Made by a program: the position numbers and the translations under genes
IMG/VR virus record: IMGVR_UViG_3300049825_000239
Coordinates: 1 to 35,243 of that record
Origin: a virus
Direction: 5' to 3' (one strand)
Length of the DNA: 35,243 bases
Shown: positions 10,657 through 19,022 of the stretch, one piece after another
Layout: the number at the start of each line of letters is the position of its first letter
Position numbering within the stretch: the stretch's first letter is position 1
The notes under the pieces: generated by a model
What the model was told of the DNA's origin: nothing
Seen by the model: only the letters and a program-made list of their open reading frames with translations
The model's database searches: none

Positions 10657-10881
10657 TTAGTTAATTACTGCCCCTTGCCCGCGCGGAGCGCGCGATGCTT
10701 CTATTGCCCGATTAGTTCGGCGGAAGGAAATGCCGTCACTTGCGGTAAATCCGTCCGATACCATCGGCGGAGGAGATTCAATAAAAGATTCTGCTTCTTG
10801 CTGTGTCTCGAATATGACTGGCCGACCCCAATGGTCGTAAACTTGCTTTCCGTGCTGCGTTATTGCGTATCGTGCTTTCAT
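10657..10881 (-). CDS. Hypothetical first gene of the leftward operon, 74 aa
   Basis: ATG at 10881 follows AGGAGAC. The N-terminal half (MKARYAITQHGKQVYDHWGR, PVIFETQQEAESFIES) looks like a small beta-beta-alpha domain of the kind that reads 'V.D..G.pv.F.T..eAe.fi'. The C-terminus is basic and disordered (FRRTNRAIEASRAPRGQGAV). The gene is divergent from the HTH gene at 11017, with paired 15-bp inverted elements between them. Unknown function. Confidence 0.65.
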   Translation of the reverse strand: MKARYAITQHGKQVYDHWGRPVIFETQQEAESFIESPPPMVSDGFTASDGISFRRTNRAIEASRAPRGQGAVIN

Positions 10882-10932
10882 TTTCGTCTCCTGTTGATTA
10901 ATTTGTTACGACGATTGCAGTTTCTCAAATAA

Positions 10933-10995
10933 CTATACACGTGTCAAGCGATATATCACAATTATTTTAAAATAAATTAGTTGACGAATGTATAG
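10933..10995. promoter_or_regulatory. Divergent promoter region with inverted operator pair
   Basis: CTATACACGTGTCAA (10933-10947) and TTGACGAATGTATAG (10981-10995) are inverted copies matching at 12 of 15 positions. Each contains a -10-like TATAG for outward transcription: leftward TTGTGA-18-TATAGT and rightward TTAAAA-18-TATAGC. A protein binding both copies would cover both start regions. The HTH protein at 11017 is the obvious candidate. Confidence 0.45.
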
Positions 10996-11016
10996 CTACC
11001 GTGATAGGCTAGGGAT

Positions 11017-11193
11017 ATGAAAATAATGACCGTACCTCAAGCTGCAAAAAAGCTAGGCGTTTCAAGGGCTTACGTTGACCAATTGATACGCGCTGGCAGG
11101 ATGGAGTGCGAGTATATGGGGCGTATCCGGGTGATTAAATCGCTGCGGATTTTGCCCGCAAGTAGGTCAGTTGGGAGGCCAAAAAATGATTGA
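11017..11193 (+). CDS. Excisionase-family helix-turn-helix protein, 58 aa
   Basis: ATG at 11017 has AGGGA only one base away, so the in-frame ATG at 11026 (ten bases from it) may be the real start. The sequence MTVPQAAKKLGVSRAYVDQL followed by IRAGRMECEYMGRIRVIKSL is a textbook HTH_17/excisionase domain (helix, turn 'GVSR.YV', helix, 'i..G.i....g..r.i'). It has a short basic tail (RSVGRPKND). A local transcriptional regulator is most likely, acting on the inverted elements upstream. Confidence 0.75.
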   Translation: MKIMTVPQAAKKLGVSRAYVDQLIRAGRMECEYMGRIRVIKSLRILPASRSVGRPKND

Positions 11194-11225
11194 TTATAGG
11201 ATTTGAAATCAACAATAGGAATCAC

Positions 11226-11474
11226 ATGAGAGTGCATACATACGACGTGCCTACCGCAGTAATCAAGGCGGGCAAAAAAGCAATGTGCGGCACGTTTGTA
11301 TCGGCAGATGTGCTGCGCGCATGTATAGCTGCTGGGGCGCCGGAAAGCGTGCAGTGGGGAGCGCAGCACTGGCAGTCGGGTTATGTAGCATTCCGCATCG
11401 CAGATAGACTGCTGCGCGCCGCTAAACGCGACGGCAAGATCGTTTTTAACCGTGGCAAATGGCATTGCCTGTAA
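11226..11474 (+). CDS. Hypothetical protein, 82 aa
   Basis: I take ATG 11226 (AGGAA five bases upstream) and not the earlier in-frame TTG at 11190. The sequence MRVHTYDVPTAVIKAGKKAM, CGTFVSADVLRACIAAGAPE, FRIADRLLRAAKRDGKIVFN ends in NRGKWHCL, which looks like a small winged-helix or SAM-like DNA-binding fold ('r..kr.G.i....g.W'). Unknown family. Confidence 0.6.
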   Translation: MRVHTYDVPTAVIKAGKKAMCGTFVSADVLRACIAAGAPESVQWGAQHWQSGYVAFRIADRLLRAAKRDGKIVFNRGKWHCL

Positions 11475-11665
11475 AAATGGAAATCACAACACGCAACCAA
11501 GCGGCAACGCTACGGCAAACGCGGTACTACACCGGCGAGGCTTGCGCACGCGGGCATGTGGCGCAACGACTGGTGAGTAATGGATGCTGCGTCATGTGCC
11601 ATCGCATAAACACGATCAAGGGCATCACGGCGCAACGTGCGCGGTTGCGGGCGCTGCGTGCTTAA
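11459..11665 (+). CDS. Small Cys/His zinc-binding protein, 68 aa
   Basis: The frame opens at ATG 11459 inside the previous gene; the second in-frame ATG 11477 lies two bases after that gene's stop and may be the true start. The motif RYYTGEACARGHVAQRLVSN then GCCVMCHRI gives C-x2-GH...C-x2-C, the zinc-binding head recalled from phage HNH-type and 'TGKPCKRGHVaeR..snG.CveC' proteins. There is no nuclease motif after it, so it is a stand-alone finger. Basic C-terminus suggests nucleic-acid binding. Confidence 0.65.
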   Translation: MALPVKMEITTRNQAATLRQTRYYTGEACARGHVAQRLVSNGCCVMCHRINTIKGITAQRARLRALRA

Positions 11666-11917
11666 TCTAGGTAGCTGCTACCTACATTTGCCACGCGGCG
11701 CCGGATGGTGCTAAATTAGCGCCAGTTCGCACAAAATAGGTATCAAGGCACGCCCGCTGCTTACACCCAGCGACGCGAAGCACGGCGGAAAACTCTCATA
11801 GAGCACCAGCCGCGAGCAAACAAAAATCCCGCGTAAGGGGGGTAGGGGGGATTACGTTTAAACTAGACATTCGCCCTTTAGGGCGCGTGCCGGAACGGTC
11901 AAACAGGCGAGGCAAAC
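11666..11917. other. Noncoding gap with two strong palindromes
   Basis: No believable gene. TAGGTAGC-T-GCTACCTA (11668-11684) is a perfect 8-bp palindrome just after the stop at 11665, and CGCCCTTTAGGGCG (11872-11885) is a perfect palindrome about 35 bp before the next start. Between them lies a G-rich stretch (GGGGGGTAGGGGGG near 11846-11860). The first may end the small operon; the second may be an operator of the late region. No clear sigma70 promoter was found. Confidence 0.4.
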
Positions 11918-12040
11918 ATGAGCGATGAATTTGTGAAGTTAATTTGTGAGTTTGCATTCCTCCTCATCAAGGAATCTAAACCAATTGATGAAAATTTTTC
12001 AAAGATCGTCGATCGGGAGTTCTGGAATCTGCTCGCATGA
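11918..12040 (+). CDS. Small hypothetical protein, 40 aa
   Basis: ATG at 11918 follows GGCGAGG at seven bases; TGA at 12038-12040. The protein MSDEFVKLICEFAFLLIKES then KPIDENFSKIVDREFWNLLA is a helical, mildly hydrophobic, natural-looking sequence. It lies just before the terminase genes. No function known; the ribosome site and composition are the support. Confidence 0.5.
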   Translation: MSDEFVKLICEFAFLLIKESKPIDENFSKIVDREFWNLLA

Positions 12041-12049
12041 ATCCCGCTC

Positions 12050-12131
12050 CAAAACTTTACATAACGTGGTAAATTGATCCACGCATGGACAATAACCGCA
12101 CAAAGTCCTTGCAAAACTTCACATAACGTGG
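12050..12131 (+). repeat. 20-bp direct repeat upstream of terminase small subunit
   Basis: Copies at 12050-12069 and 12112-12131 differ at one base: CAAAACTT(T/C)ACATAACGTGG. They lie 62 bp apart, about six helical turns. A partial third copy (ACTTTACATAA) is at 12654-12664, just after the terminase small gene. Candidates are terminase-binding (pac/cos) sites or sites for a late regulator. Confidence 0.6.
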
Positions 12132-12144
12132 CAGCGTGCGAGAC

Positions 12145-12600
12145 ATGGCAAACGAAGGCGCACTCGCAAATCTAAATGACTCCGACGCAATCGATCGCCT
12201 TTCTAATGGCACGATGCTTAAGCAGATTGCGGCCGAATACGGCGTCAGTAAGGTTGCTGTGTACAAGCGGCTACGCAAACACCCGGATTACAAAGACGCG
12301 ATTGCTGCACAAGCACATGCGTTTGTTGAGCAGGCTATGATCGAGGTCAATGAGTGTGATGTTGATACGGTTAACATCGCACGTGCGCGGGTTGACGCAG
12401 CGTTTAAGTACGCCAAGGCGCACAATCCAGATTACGCAGACAAACACCAAGTAAATCACGAAGTTAGCGTAACCGGCAGGGTTGAACTGGGATTCGCAAA
12501 CGATCTACTTTCACAGGTGCGCACGTTCGAAAATGAGGCGGAAAGTGTTGCGGAAACACCAATGTTGCAGTGCGATAGCGAAGATAATGAGCAATGTTAG
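12145..12600 (+). CDS. Terminase small subunit, 151 aa
   Basis: The ATG at 12145 is preferred; GTG 12136 is in frame. The N-terminal HTH is clear: DRLSNGTMLKQIAAEYGVSK then VAVYKRLRKHPDYKDAIAAQ, like DNA-recognition domains of phage small terminases. The centre IARARVDAAFKYAKAHNPDY, ADKHQVNHEVSVTGRVELGF is the typical terminase small-subunit oligomerisation region. The acidic C-terminus may contact the large subunit. It lies upstream of the large subunit, separated by two small genes. It should recognise the packaging start site, for which the flanking 20-bp repeats are candidates. Confidence 0.82.
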   Translation: MANEGALANLNDSDAIDRLSNGTMLKQIAAEYGVSKVAVYKRLRKHPDYKDAIAAQAHAFVEQAMIEVNECDVDTVNIARARVDAAFKYAKAHNPDYADKHQVNHEVSVTGRVELGFANDLLSQVRTFENEAESVAETPMLQCDSEDNEQC

Positions 12601-12813
12601 TGTACGCTCGCACGTAAGTAGTTGATTAATAACGTATGGTGCAGTGCATGGTCACTTTACATAATGCACATTATGCGAACACTACTAGCAGTGTGGGATT
12701 AAGTGAGTGATTGCTATCAGTAAGCGCTCTGGTGATACTCGATGCCATACTAGGCAGGGGGCATGCCACAGAGGGGGGGGAGGGCTTGGAGTGGATGGGG
12801 AGGCTCAACAAAC
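12601..12813. other. Intergenic region with palindrome and homopolymer
   Basis: No gene is supported. It holds the partial third repeat ACTTTACATAA (12654-12664) overlapping a near-palindrome CATAATG-CA-CATTATG (12659-12674), and a run of eight G (12773-12780). These may belong to a packaging site or regulator site next to the terminase. Confidence 0.35.
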
Positions 12814-13023
12814 ATGAATCCGAATTCAGCGCAAAAAAAATTTTCCACGAGGTCAATTCGTCGCGCTCAAGAGAAGATAGAGCGCGCTGAGTCATTGGCG
12901 AGGCACAAGGCGCTTAAAGGCAAGATTGCTGTGGAGGTTCCTGATGATCTTGCTGCCGTGTTGCCGGTAGGAACTGAGTTCACTGTAGGACGTTTTAAGG
13001 CCATTTTTAAGGTAGTTGAATAA
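12814..13023 (+). CDS. Hypothetical protein in terminase region, 69 aa
   Basis: The start ATG 12814 lies eleven bases after GGAGG; an earlier frame from 12763 crosses the G run. The protein is basic at the N-terminus (QKKFSTRSIRRAQEKIERAE) and ends as a small beta domain (GKIAVEVPDDLAAVLPVGTE, FTVGRFKAIFKVVE). An A8 run lies inside codons 7-9, which could slip. The next ATG follows directly after the stop. Unknown function. Confidence 0.55.
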   Translation: MNPNSAQKKFSTRSIRRAQEKIERAESLARHKALKGKIAVEVPDDLAAVLPVGTEFTVGRFKAIFKVVE

Positions 13024-13197
13024 ATGAATCTACCTGTTATTACCACAGCCACTGTGCGAAGTACTGGCGATTTTAGTTGGGACATAGAGGTTCGCCTAAG
13101 TGACGGTCAGAAATATGCGCTGGTCAGCGTGAATGATGATGCGTCAGACATTGCGCAAAAGATTGCCGACATGATTGTAGGAATGGAAGTTAAATAA
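13024..13197 (+). CDS. Hypothetical protein, 57 aa
   Basis: ATG at 13024 follows the preceding TAA without a gap and the TAA at 13195-13197 is adjacent to the TTG start of the terminase. The sequence MNLPVITTATVRSTGDFSWD, IEVRLSDGQKYALVSVNDDA, SDIAQKIADMIVGMEVK is a beta sheet plus one helix. I do not recognise it; conservation would be the test. Confidence 0.55.
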   Translation: MNLPVITTATVRSTGDFSWDIEVRLSDGQKYALVSVNDDASDIAQKIADMIVGMEVK

Positions 13198-14736
13198 TTG
13201 CTAGACGCCTCCACAAACGCAGGCTTACACGCGCTGGACATGAGGCAGGCGATCATGTTCTGGGATCGTCTTGAGGGTGAGGCCGGGAAGCGTGGGATAG
13301 CGATTGCAGAGATACGTAGAGCGCTGGTATTGCAGGATTTGTTTTACTTGCTGGTGCGGGTATGCGGCCGCAAGGACATGCTTCACGATTGGATATACGC
13401 GCGCTGTAGAGAGGTTGAGGCCGAACCTGATGGCTGCATTGATTTGTGGTCGCGCGAGCACTACAAGAGCACGATCGTGACGTTTGGGCTGACGATGCAG
13501 AAGATTTTGAAGAATCCCAACGTGACTATCGGGATTTTCAGTCATACGCGGCCTATTGCGAAAAAGTTTTTACGGCAGATCAAGCAGGAATTCGAGTCGA
13601 ATACGGTTTTGCACGAGCTTTTCCCGGATATTTTATGGGGGTTTGATACAAAGCAGAGTCCGAAGTGGTCAGAGGATGACGGGATTATTGTCAAGCGCAA
13701 GTCGAATCCGAAAGAAGCTACGGTTGAGGCATGGGGCTTGGTAGACGGGCAGCCTACGGGCGCTCACTTTGATGAATTGCTGTACGACGACATTGTGGTT
13801 CGGGAATCGGTTACTACGCCGGAGATGATTGAAAAGACCATGACCGCGTTGGAGACTAGCTATAACCTTGGTGCCGTAGAGGGCGTTCGCCGATTTGCTG
13901 GGACGCGCTGGCATTTTAATGATGCTTACGCAACGCTGTTAAAGCGCGGGACTGCCAAGTTACGCTTTCATCCTGGCCGAGAAGGCGGGGTTGAAGAAGG
14001 GAAGTCAGTTTTTTGGCCGGACAGGATTCATGTTCAGAAGCGGCGCGACATGGGGCCGTATACATACGCTGCACAGATTTTGCTGAACCCTAAAGCAGAT
14101 GCGATGCAGGGTTTCAAGCGGGAATGGATCAGGCATTACAAGGGTGTTTTGCGTGCGGATGGTATGACCAAGTATATTTTGGTTGACGCTGCCAGTTCTC
14201 GCAAGAAAGGCAGCGATTACACGTCGATGATGGTTGTGGGTCTTGGTCAGGACAAGAATTACTACATTATTGACATGATTCGAGATCGATTGAATCTGAC
14301 GCAGCGTGCTGACCGGCTGTTTGCCTGGCACCGGAAATATCACCCGATGCAGGTTCGATATGAGCGCTACGGCATGATGGCGGATATTGAGCACATTGAG
14401 AACCGGCAGAATACCGAGGTGTATCATTTCCCGATTCTTGAGGTTGCTGGGCGCACGGGTAAGGTAGATCGCATCCGACGGTTGCTGCCGTTGTATGAGC
14501 AGTCCCGGATTTGGATGCCGGAATCGCTGCATGTGACGGATTGGGAGAAAAATGTCAGGGACTTGGTTCAGGACTACATTGAGGATGAGTACGTAGCTTT
14601 CCCTAATGGAACTCACGATGATATGATGGACTGCCTAGCCCGCATTGCGGAACCTGATTTGCCGCTGGCCTGGCCCAAACAGGAGGGTTCGGACATGGAT
14701 TTTGAGAAGTCTGAGGCGTTGGGGATGGCGGCATAG
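13198..14736 (+). CDS. Terminase large subunit (ATPase and nuclease), 512 aa
   Basis: Start TTG 13198 directly follows the previous stop and has GGAATGGAAG upstream; ATG 13240 is an alternative. The ATPase P-loop is the variant SREHYKST (85-92); Walker B is LLYDD (194-198); GTRWHFND (235-242) is the coupling-type motif. The RNase H-like nuclease has D330 in YILVDAASS, E389 in VRYERYG and the Asp cluster in GTHDDMMD (474-478). The protein packages DNA into proheads through the portal. Length is normal. The P-loop lacks the usual Gly but this REHYKST form is, as I recall, normal for a terminase branch. Confidence 0.93.
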   Translation: MLDASTNAGLHALDMRQAIMFWDRLEGEAGKRGIAIAEIRRALVLQDLFYLLVRVCGRKDMLHDWIYARCREVEAEPDGCIDLWSREHYKSTIVTFGLTMQKILKNPNVTIGIFSHTRPIAKKFLRQIKQEFESNTVLHELFPDILWGFDTKQSPKWSEDDGIIVKRKSNPKEATVEAWGLVDGQPTGAHFDELLYDDIVVRESVTTPEMIEKTMTALETSYNLGAVEGVRRFAGTRWHFNDAYATLLKRGTAKLRFHPGREGGVEEGKSVFWPDRIHVQKRRDMGPYTYAAQILLNPKADAMQGFKREWIRHYKGVLRADGMTKYILVDAASSRKKGSDYTSMMVVGLGQDKNYYIIDMIRDRLNLTQRADRLFAWHRKYHPMQVRYERYGMMADIEHIENRQNTEVYHFPILEVAGRTGKVDRIRRLLPLYEQSRIWMPESLHVTDWEKNVRDLVQDYIEDEYVAFPNGTHDDMMDCLARIAEPDLPLAWPKQEGSDMDFEKSEALGMAA

Positions 14737-17043
14737 ATGGCCCGCTCCGTAACCGATTCAAAAAACGAGTTTCAGGACTCAATTGATGCGTTTTCTGAGC
14801 AGAGAACGCAGGTTGAGGAAGATATTCGATTTTCCGACCCTAGCGAGCCGGATCAGTGGGATACGGTCATGCGTTTGGCGCGTGAAAACGACCCTGGCGG
14901 CGTGCGTCTGTGCCTTGTGCATGACCAAACATCGCAGTATGTGGCGAATGTGGCTGGTCAGATCGAAAAATCGCCTCCTGCGCTGCATGCCGTCCCTGTT
15001 GGCGGGCAGGCCGATAAAAAAGTAGCGGAATTGATTGATGGGCGCTTTCGTCACATCGAGCATGTGAGCGCCGCACAGCAACATATTGCTACTGCGTTGA
15101 CTAGCGCAGCCCGCCTTGGTGTTGGGTACCTCACGGCTTATCCTACGAAGGTAAACGAGCGCATGCGGTACATGGAACCGCGTATCGGTAGCGTTTCGGA
15201 CGCGCTAAACGTTGTTTTTGACCCGTGGAGCGTCGAACTTGATGGCCGGGATGCCCGCGTAGCGTGGGAATTGATTCCCATGAATCCCAAGGTATTCAAG
15301 CAAAATTACCCCGGAAAAGCGGCAACCGACTTCAACAGCACGCAAACTAACCTGCAAGACGATACCAGAACCTCAATTATCATTGCGCGCGAGTGGGTGA
15401 AGAATGTAACGATGTCCAAAGGCGTCTGCTATGGCGATGATATTTACGCTACCGAGGATGAGTACGACGAAGCGTGCAGGGCGGCCGGGCAAGCATTGCC
15501 GATAAAGCATAAATTCAAGATGGAGAAGTGCGAAGTCACTTGCCGGTATTTGTCTGGTGATGATGAGCTTGAATCATCTACTTACGATGCTGATCACATC
15601 GGTATTGTGCCGATTTATGGCTACGTTGGATTCAAAGACGGGAGGATTCAGTATTGTGGAATCCCACGTCGCGCACGTGCGCCGCAGCAGTCTTACAACT
15701 ACCATATTTCCGAGTTACAAGCGTACATGACCAGCGCACCGCGTGCGCCGTGGGTTGTGCCGATACGCGCGCTACAGTCCAAGGGATTAAAAGGGTTATG
15801 GGACAAGGCGAATAAGGAGCAGCGCGCTTATCTACCCTACGACGACCTGGATCAAAACGGCAATCCTGTTGCTGCGCCTACGCGCGCTCAGGTCAGCGTC
15901 TCGTTACAAAACCACGAGGACGGCGCAAATCGAGCTTTGCGTGATTTGCAAGCAAGTATCGGCATGTATCAGGCGAACATTGGCGCGAAATCAAATGTTG
16001 TGAGTGGCGTTGCCTACAACGCTCAAAAAGAGCAAGGAGAGGCGTCTACAGCGCATTTTCCTTCTCATTTGGCGGCAAGCCTTGGTCATTTGGGCAACAT
16101 TGTGATGCAGATGGATATACGCTTGCACGACACAAAACGTGAATCTCCTGTTATCCACTACGATCAATCTCCTGGAACCGTGACGGTTGATCCGAAAGCG
16201 CCTTCACCGTACGCGAAAGCAGATGGTGTGGTAACTATCAATCCGACCACCGGCACTTACTCTGTTCGCGTTGTGGTTGGGGCGAGTTACGCTACACAAC
16301 GGGAGCAGACGAATCGATCGCTGGATGAAATCATGCGTAGCAACAAAGAACTTGCGCCAATTATCGCGCCGGAGTGGGCGCGCACGCTGAATATCCCCGG
16401 TTCTGAACGACTGGCTGGCGCACTGTTGGCAATGGCTCCGCCAGCGGTAAAAGCGGCTATGGCACCAGAGGGGGCTGATGGCGCACCGGATTCCGCTGCG
16501 CTGACCGCTGAAAACGCGCAATTGCAGGAAGGAATGAAAGAGGCCATCCAGCACGCGCAAGAGGCGCAGGACTTGGCGGATAAATTGGTTGCCGATCTTG
16601 CAGAGGCAAAGCGTGATGCCAAGGTTAAGGAACACATGGCAAATGTTGCTTCCTATGAGGCCACTACAAATAGGCTAAAAGTTCTTGGTGGCAACGAGGA
16701 GCAATTGAAATCCATTGCCGCTTCCACAGTTGCCGAGGCAATGGCGCAGCCAGACCCAGACGAGGATGAAGAATCCGGCGCATTAGTGGAAGGGCGGCAA
16801 GAAGCAATGCGGCCTGATGAAAATCCTTCGGCACCAGCACCTACTGAGCCAGCAGCGCCTATGCCGCCGTCTCCTGAAATGCAGGCGCTTTTGCAAGGGC
16901 AAGAGAAGTTATCAGCGGCTATCGAGCAATTGGTAAAGATATCAATGATGCCTCGCAAGCGGACGGCAGTTCGAGATAAGAAAACTGGCATGCTTCAAGA
17001 CGTTATTGAAACGCTGGATCACGGCGTGGAGACATTGCAGTAA
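14737..17043 (+). CDS. P22-like portal protein, 768 aa
   Basis: ATG at 14737 follows the terminase stop directly. The N-terminal part (QVEEDIRFSDPSEPDQWDTV, RLCLVHDQTSQYVANVAGQI, FRHIEHVSAAQQHIATALTS, AARLGVGYLTAYPTKV, FDPWSVELDGRDARVAWEL) matches the P22 gp1 type of portal. Residues about 590-660 form a long coiled coil (LQEGMKEAIQHAQEAQDLAD), the equivalent of the P22 barrel, followed by a Pro/Ala-rich acidic linker and a C-terminal helix. It forms the dodecameric ring for packaging and tail attachment. Position after terminase and P22-type coat downstream support this. Confidence 0.9.
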   Translation: MARSVTDSKNEFQDSIDAFSEQRTQVEEDIRFSDPSEPDQWDTVMRLARENDPGGVRLCLVHDQTSQYVANVAGQIEKSPPALHAVPVGGQADKKVAELIDGRFRHIEHVSAAQQHIATALTSAARLGVGYLTAYPTKVNERMRYMEPRIGSVSDALNVVFDPWSVELDGRDARVAWELIPMNPKVFKQNYPGKAATDFNSTQTNLQDDTRTSIIIAREWVKNVTMSKGVCYGDDIYATEDEYDEACRAAGQALPIKHKFKMEKCEVTCRYLSGDDELESSTYDADHIGIVPIYGYVGFKDGRIQYCGIPRRARAPQQSYNYHISELQAYMTSAPRAPWVVPIRALQSKGLKGLWDKANKEQRAYLPYDDLDQNGNPVAAPTRAQVSVSLQNHEDGANRALRDLQASIGMYQANIGAKSNVVSGVAYNAQKEQGEASTAHFPSHLAASLGHLGNIVMQMDIRLHDTKRESPVIHYDQSPGTVTVDPKAPSPYAKADGVVTINPTTGTYSVRVVVGASYATQREQTNRSLDEIMRSNKELAPIIAPEWARTLNIPGSERLAGALLAMAPPAVKAAMAPEGADGAPDSAALTAENAQLQEGMKEAIQHAQEAQDLADKLVADLAEAKRDAKVKEHMANVASYEATTNRLKVLGGNEEQLKSIAASTVAEAMAQPDPDEDEESGALVEGRQEAMRPDENPSAPAPTEPAAPMPPSPEMQALLQGQEKLSAAIEQLVKISMMPRKRTAVRDKKTGMLQDVIETLDHGVETLQ

Positions 17044-17074
17044 GGCTTAAATAAACATAATGGAGCAAATCTAA

Positions 17075-17641
17075 ATGGCATTAACCACATTGCAATTATC
17101 CGCGCTTAAAGCCGCCATCCTTGCTGACGGTACATTAAGCGCATACCCAAACACCATAGACGGTAATCTTGACATGGCGAGCCAGAAACTCAATGTCACG
17201 GCATCGCCGTCGTTTAAGGTGTGGAGCACGCGCGTTCCTGTAAGCGATATTTTTGACGCTATTACGTGGTCGAATTACACGCCTGCCGATGCAGCGGACG
17301 CTAGTGTTACATTTAGTAACCGGCTGATGGTTATTAATGTCAAACAGATGAACTTGCAAAATATGGTCATTGGTCGCGACTTTGTAAACGCGTCGAAGTC
17401 AAATATCCGCGCTGGATTGCGAGACGCGGTAATACAGTTGCCGTCTGGCGCATCTGGTGCTGCTGTGAGCGCTGGCGGCGCATCCGGCGTAACGGTGCTT
17501 ACTGCGTGTCTGCGCGACGCATTGTTAATCGAAAAAATACTGACTGCCGGATCGCAAACAACCGGCACTGTCGCTGCTGATGTAATGGGCTTTGAGGGCC
17601 AGATCAGCGGGGCTGACGTAGCTGCCGCAAGGAATTCATAA
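17075..17641 (+). CDS. Phage structural-region protein, 188 aa
   Basis: ATG at 17075, GGAG nine bases upstream. The sequence LTTLQLSALKAAILADGTLS, FKVWSTRVPVSDIFDAITWS, RDFVNASKSNIRAGLRDAVI, LLIEKILTAGSQTTGTVAAD resembles a common phage virion-region protein ('l.aaql..lka.i.ad......f.vW...v....i.daidw') of unknown role. First of eight genes between portal and scaffold not found in P22. Stop shares a base with the next ATG. Confidence 0.65.
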   Translation: MALTTLQLSALKAAILADGTLSAYPNTIDGNLDMASQKLNVTASPSFKVWSTRVPVSDIFDAITWSNYTPADAADASVTFSNRLMVINVKQMNLQNMVIGRDFVNASKSNIRAGLRDAVIQLPSGASGAAVSAGGASGVTVLTACLRDALLIEKILTAGSQTTGTVAADVMGFEGQISGADVAAARNS

Positions 17642-18138
17642 TGGGCGCAATCACCACAATCTATCGTGCTTCATCGACGATTACTATCTCGCCGGAGAAC
17701 GTTGCAACATCGTCCTCGTTTACATCCGGCGTTGAAAGTAATGTCTATGACAATACATCGAACAAAGATCAGGATGTTCTGATATCCGGCAAGTGGACTG
17801 CCGGAACAAGCCCTACGGCGGGTAACGTGCTTGTTTATGTCGTGGCGGCGATGGACGATTCTCCTACTTGGCCTGATGTTTTTGATGGCACGTCAAGCGC
17901 TGAGTCGATTACGAGTGCTAACGTCGGCGCTGGATTTATGAAACAGGCAGCCAATATGCCGACAGATGCGACAAGCAACCAATCGTATTTTTGCACATTT
18001 AGCGTCGGGCAGTTGTTTGGCGGGCTGCTACCCGCAAAGTTTGTAATATTCGTAACGCATAACACGGCGGTGAATAGCAATTCGACTGCCGGGAATCATG
18101 CGTGGAAAGCCTCTGGCGTTTCCTACAACGTGGCATAG
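17641..18138 (+). CDS. Beta-rich virion-type protein, 165 aa
   Basis: ATG overlaps the previous TAA by one base. The protein is rich in Ser/Thr/Gly/Asn with alternating beta strands (TTIYRASSTITISPENVATS, DQDVLISGKWTAGTSPTAGN, VLVYVVAAMDDSPTWPD, FVIFVTHNTAVNSN). It looks like a jelly-roll decoration or fibre component. No specific family recognised. Confidence 0.6.
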   Translation: MGAITTIYRASSTITISPENVATSSSFTSGVESNVYDNTSNKDQDVLISGKWTAGTSPTAGNVLVYVVAAMDDSPTWPDVFDGTSSAESITSANVGAGFMKQAANMPTDATSNQSYFCTFSVGQLFGGLLPAKFVIFVTHNTAVNSNSTAGNHAWKASGVSYNVA

Positions 18139-18140
18139 TT

Positions 18141-19022
18141 ATGCTTGGATCATCCCCCATCTGGACGATAAAACCGCCTGCCGGTACGCCGCTTGATCGA
18201 AAAGACCCGATCAATGCGGGGCTAGTGCGGTCATATTTGTTTAATGAAAAAGGAGGTCTATCTACAAGGGATTTGGCTATTGATGACGCGATAACCGCGA
18301 CACGCATTAATGCTGATACGGCATATGGCGTCAGCAAAATTGGGCCTGTTTTTTATTCTGGAGCTGATGGCTCTGCTGTAAGGGGTTTAAGTTCCGCTGC
18401 TGGATTAGGCATCACAAGCAGTAGCGTGACAGTGTCTTTTTACGGCATGATTGGAAGCCCCAATGGGTTCCTGTCTACCATAGTTAATTTGGCCTCGTCA
18501 GGCGCTTTATTTTCTAGCCGTGCGGTTAACGGAGACACTGGATTTACGTTGGGCGTTCAAGCTACCGGGCCATTTTTCATAGCGGACGGGCCTGGCTTGG
18601 CGCTTGGCACAACGGGGTCGATTTCGCTATCGGTTTTAACACCCTACTCGATTGTTGGCGTTTATACACGAGATACCACCGACGCTACGTACGGTGGCGC
18701 ATGGAATGTTTATGTCAATGGCGTTAAGGACGCAAACTCAAATAATTACCTTTTGGCCGGTAGTTTCTCTGGCACATTTAGCGCAGGCCGATCCTTTGTA
18801 GGATCGGCGTTTAGCGCATCGAATCAAACGTCAGACAGCATTATTGCGCGCGCAACAGTTTGGAACCGAGCGTTAAGCCGATCTGAAATACTTCGTCTCT
18901 ACAAAGAACCATTTGCAGGATGTTATTCGGCGCAGTCTATGATGTTTGGTATTTCTGCTGGTGGTGCGCCAACTCAGTCCTTTGTCCCAATGAAAAGAAT
19001 GATAGGAATGGTGCAAATATGA
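18141..19022 (+). CDS. LamG / concanavalin-like lectin domain protein, 293 aa
   Basis: The start is ATG 18141, two bases after the previous stop; a longer frame from 18102 is rejected. Features of a LamG jelly roll are visible: GLVRSYLFNEKGGLSTRDLA, SVTVSFYGMIGSPNGFLSTI, GVYTRDTTDATYGGAWNVYV, NGVKDANSNNYLLAGSFSG, and the diagnostic ending SIIARATVWNRALSRSEILR LYKEPFAG ('ig.vrvynRALs..Ei..LY'). Such domains bind carbohydrates and occur in phage adhesins and head decorations. Its place next to the portal suggests a head decoration or accessory adhesin. Confidence 0.75.
   Translation: MLGSSPIWTIKPPAGTPLDRKDPINAGLVRSYLFNEKGGLSTRDLAIDDAITATRINADTAYGVSKIGPVFYSGADGSAVRGLSSAAGLGITSSSVTVSFYGMIGSPNGFLSTIVNLASSGALFSSRAVNGDTGFTLGVQATGPFFIADGPGLALGTTGSISLSVLTPYSIVGVYTRDTTDATYGGAWNVYVNGVKDANSNNYLLAGSFSGTFSAGRSFVGSAFSASNQTSDSIIARATVWNRALSRSEILRLYKEPFAGCYSAQSMMFGISAGGAPTQSFVPMKRMIGMVQI

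Noticed and set aside
18548-18554. GTTGGGC core-like heptamer in the LamG gene
   Set aside because: No L box, no inverted partner, inside a conserved beta domain.
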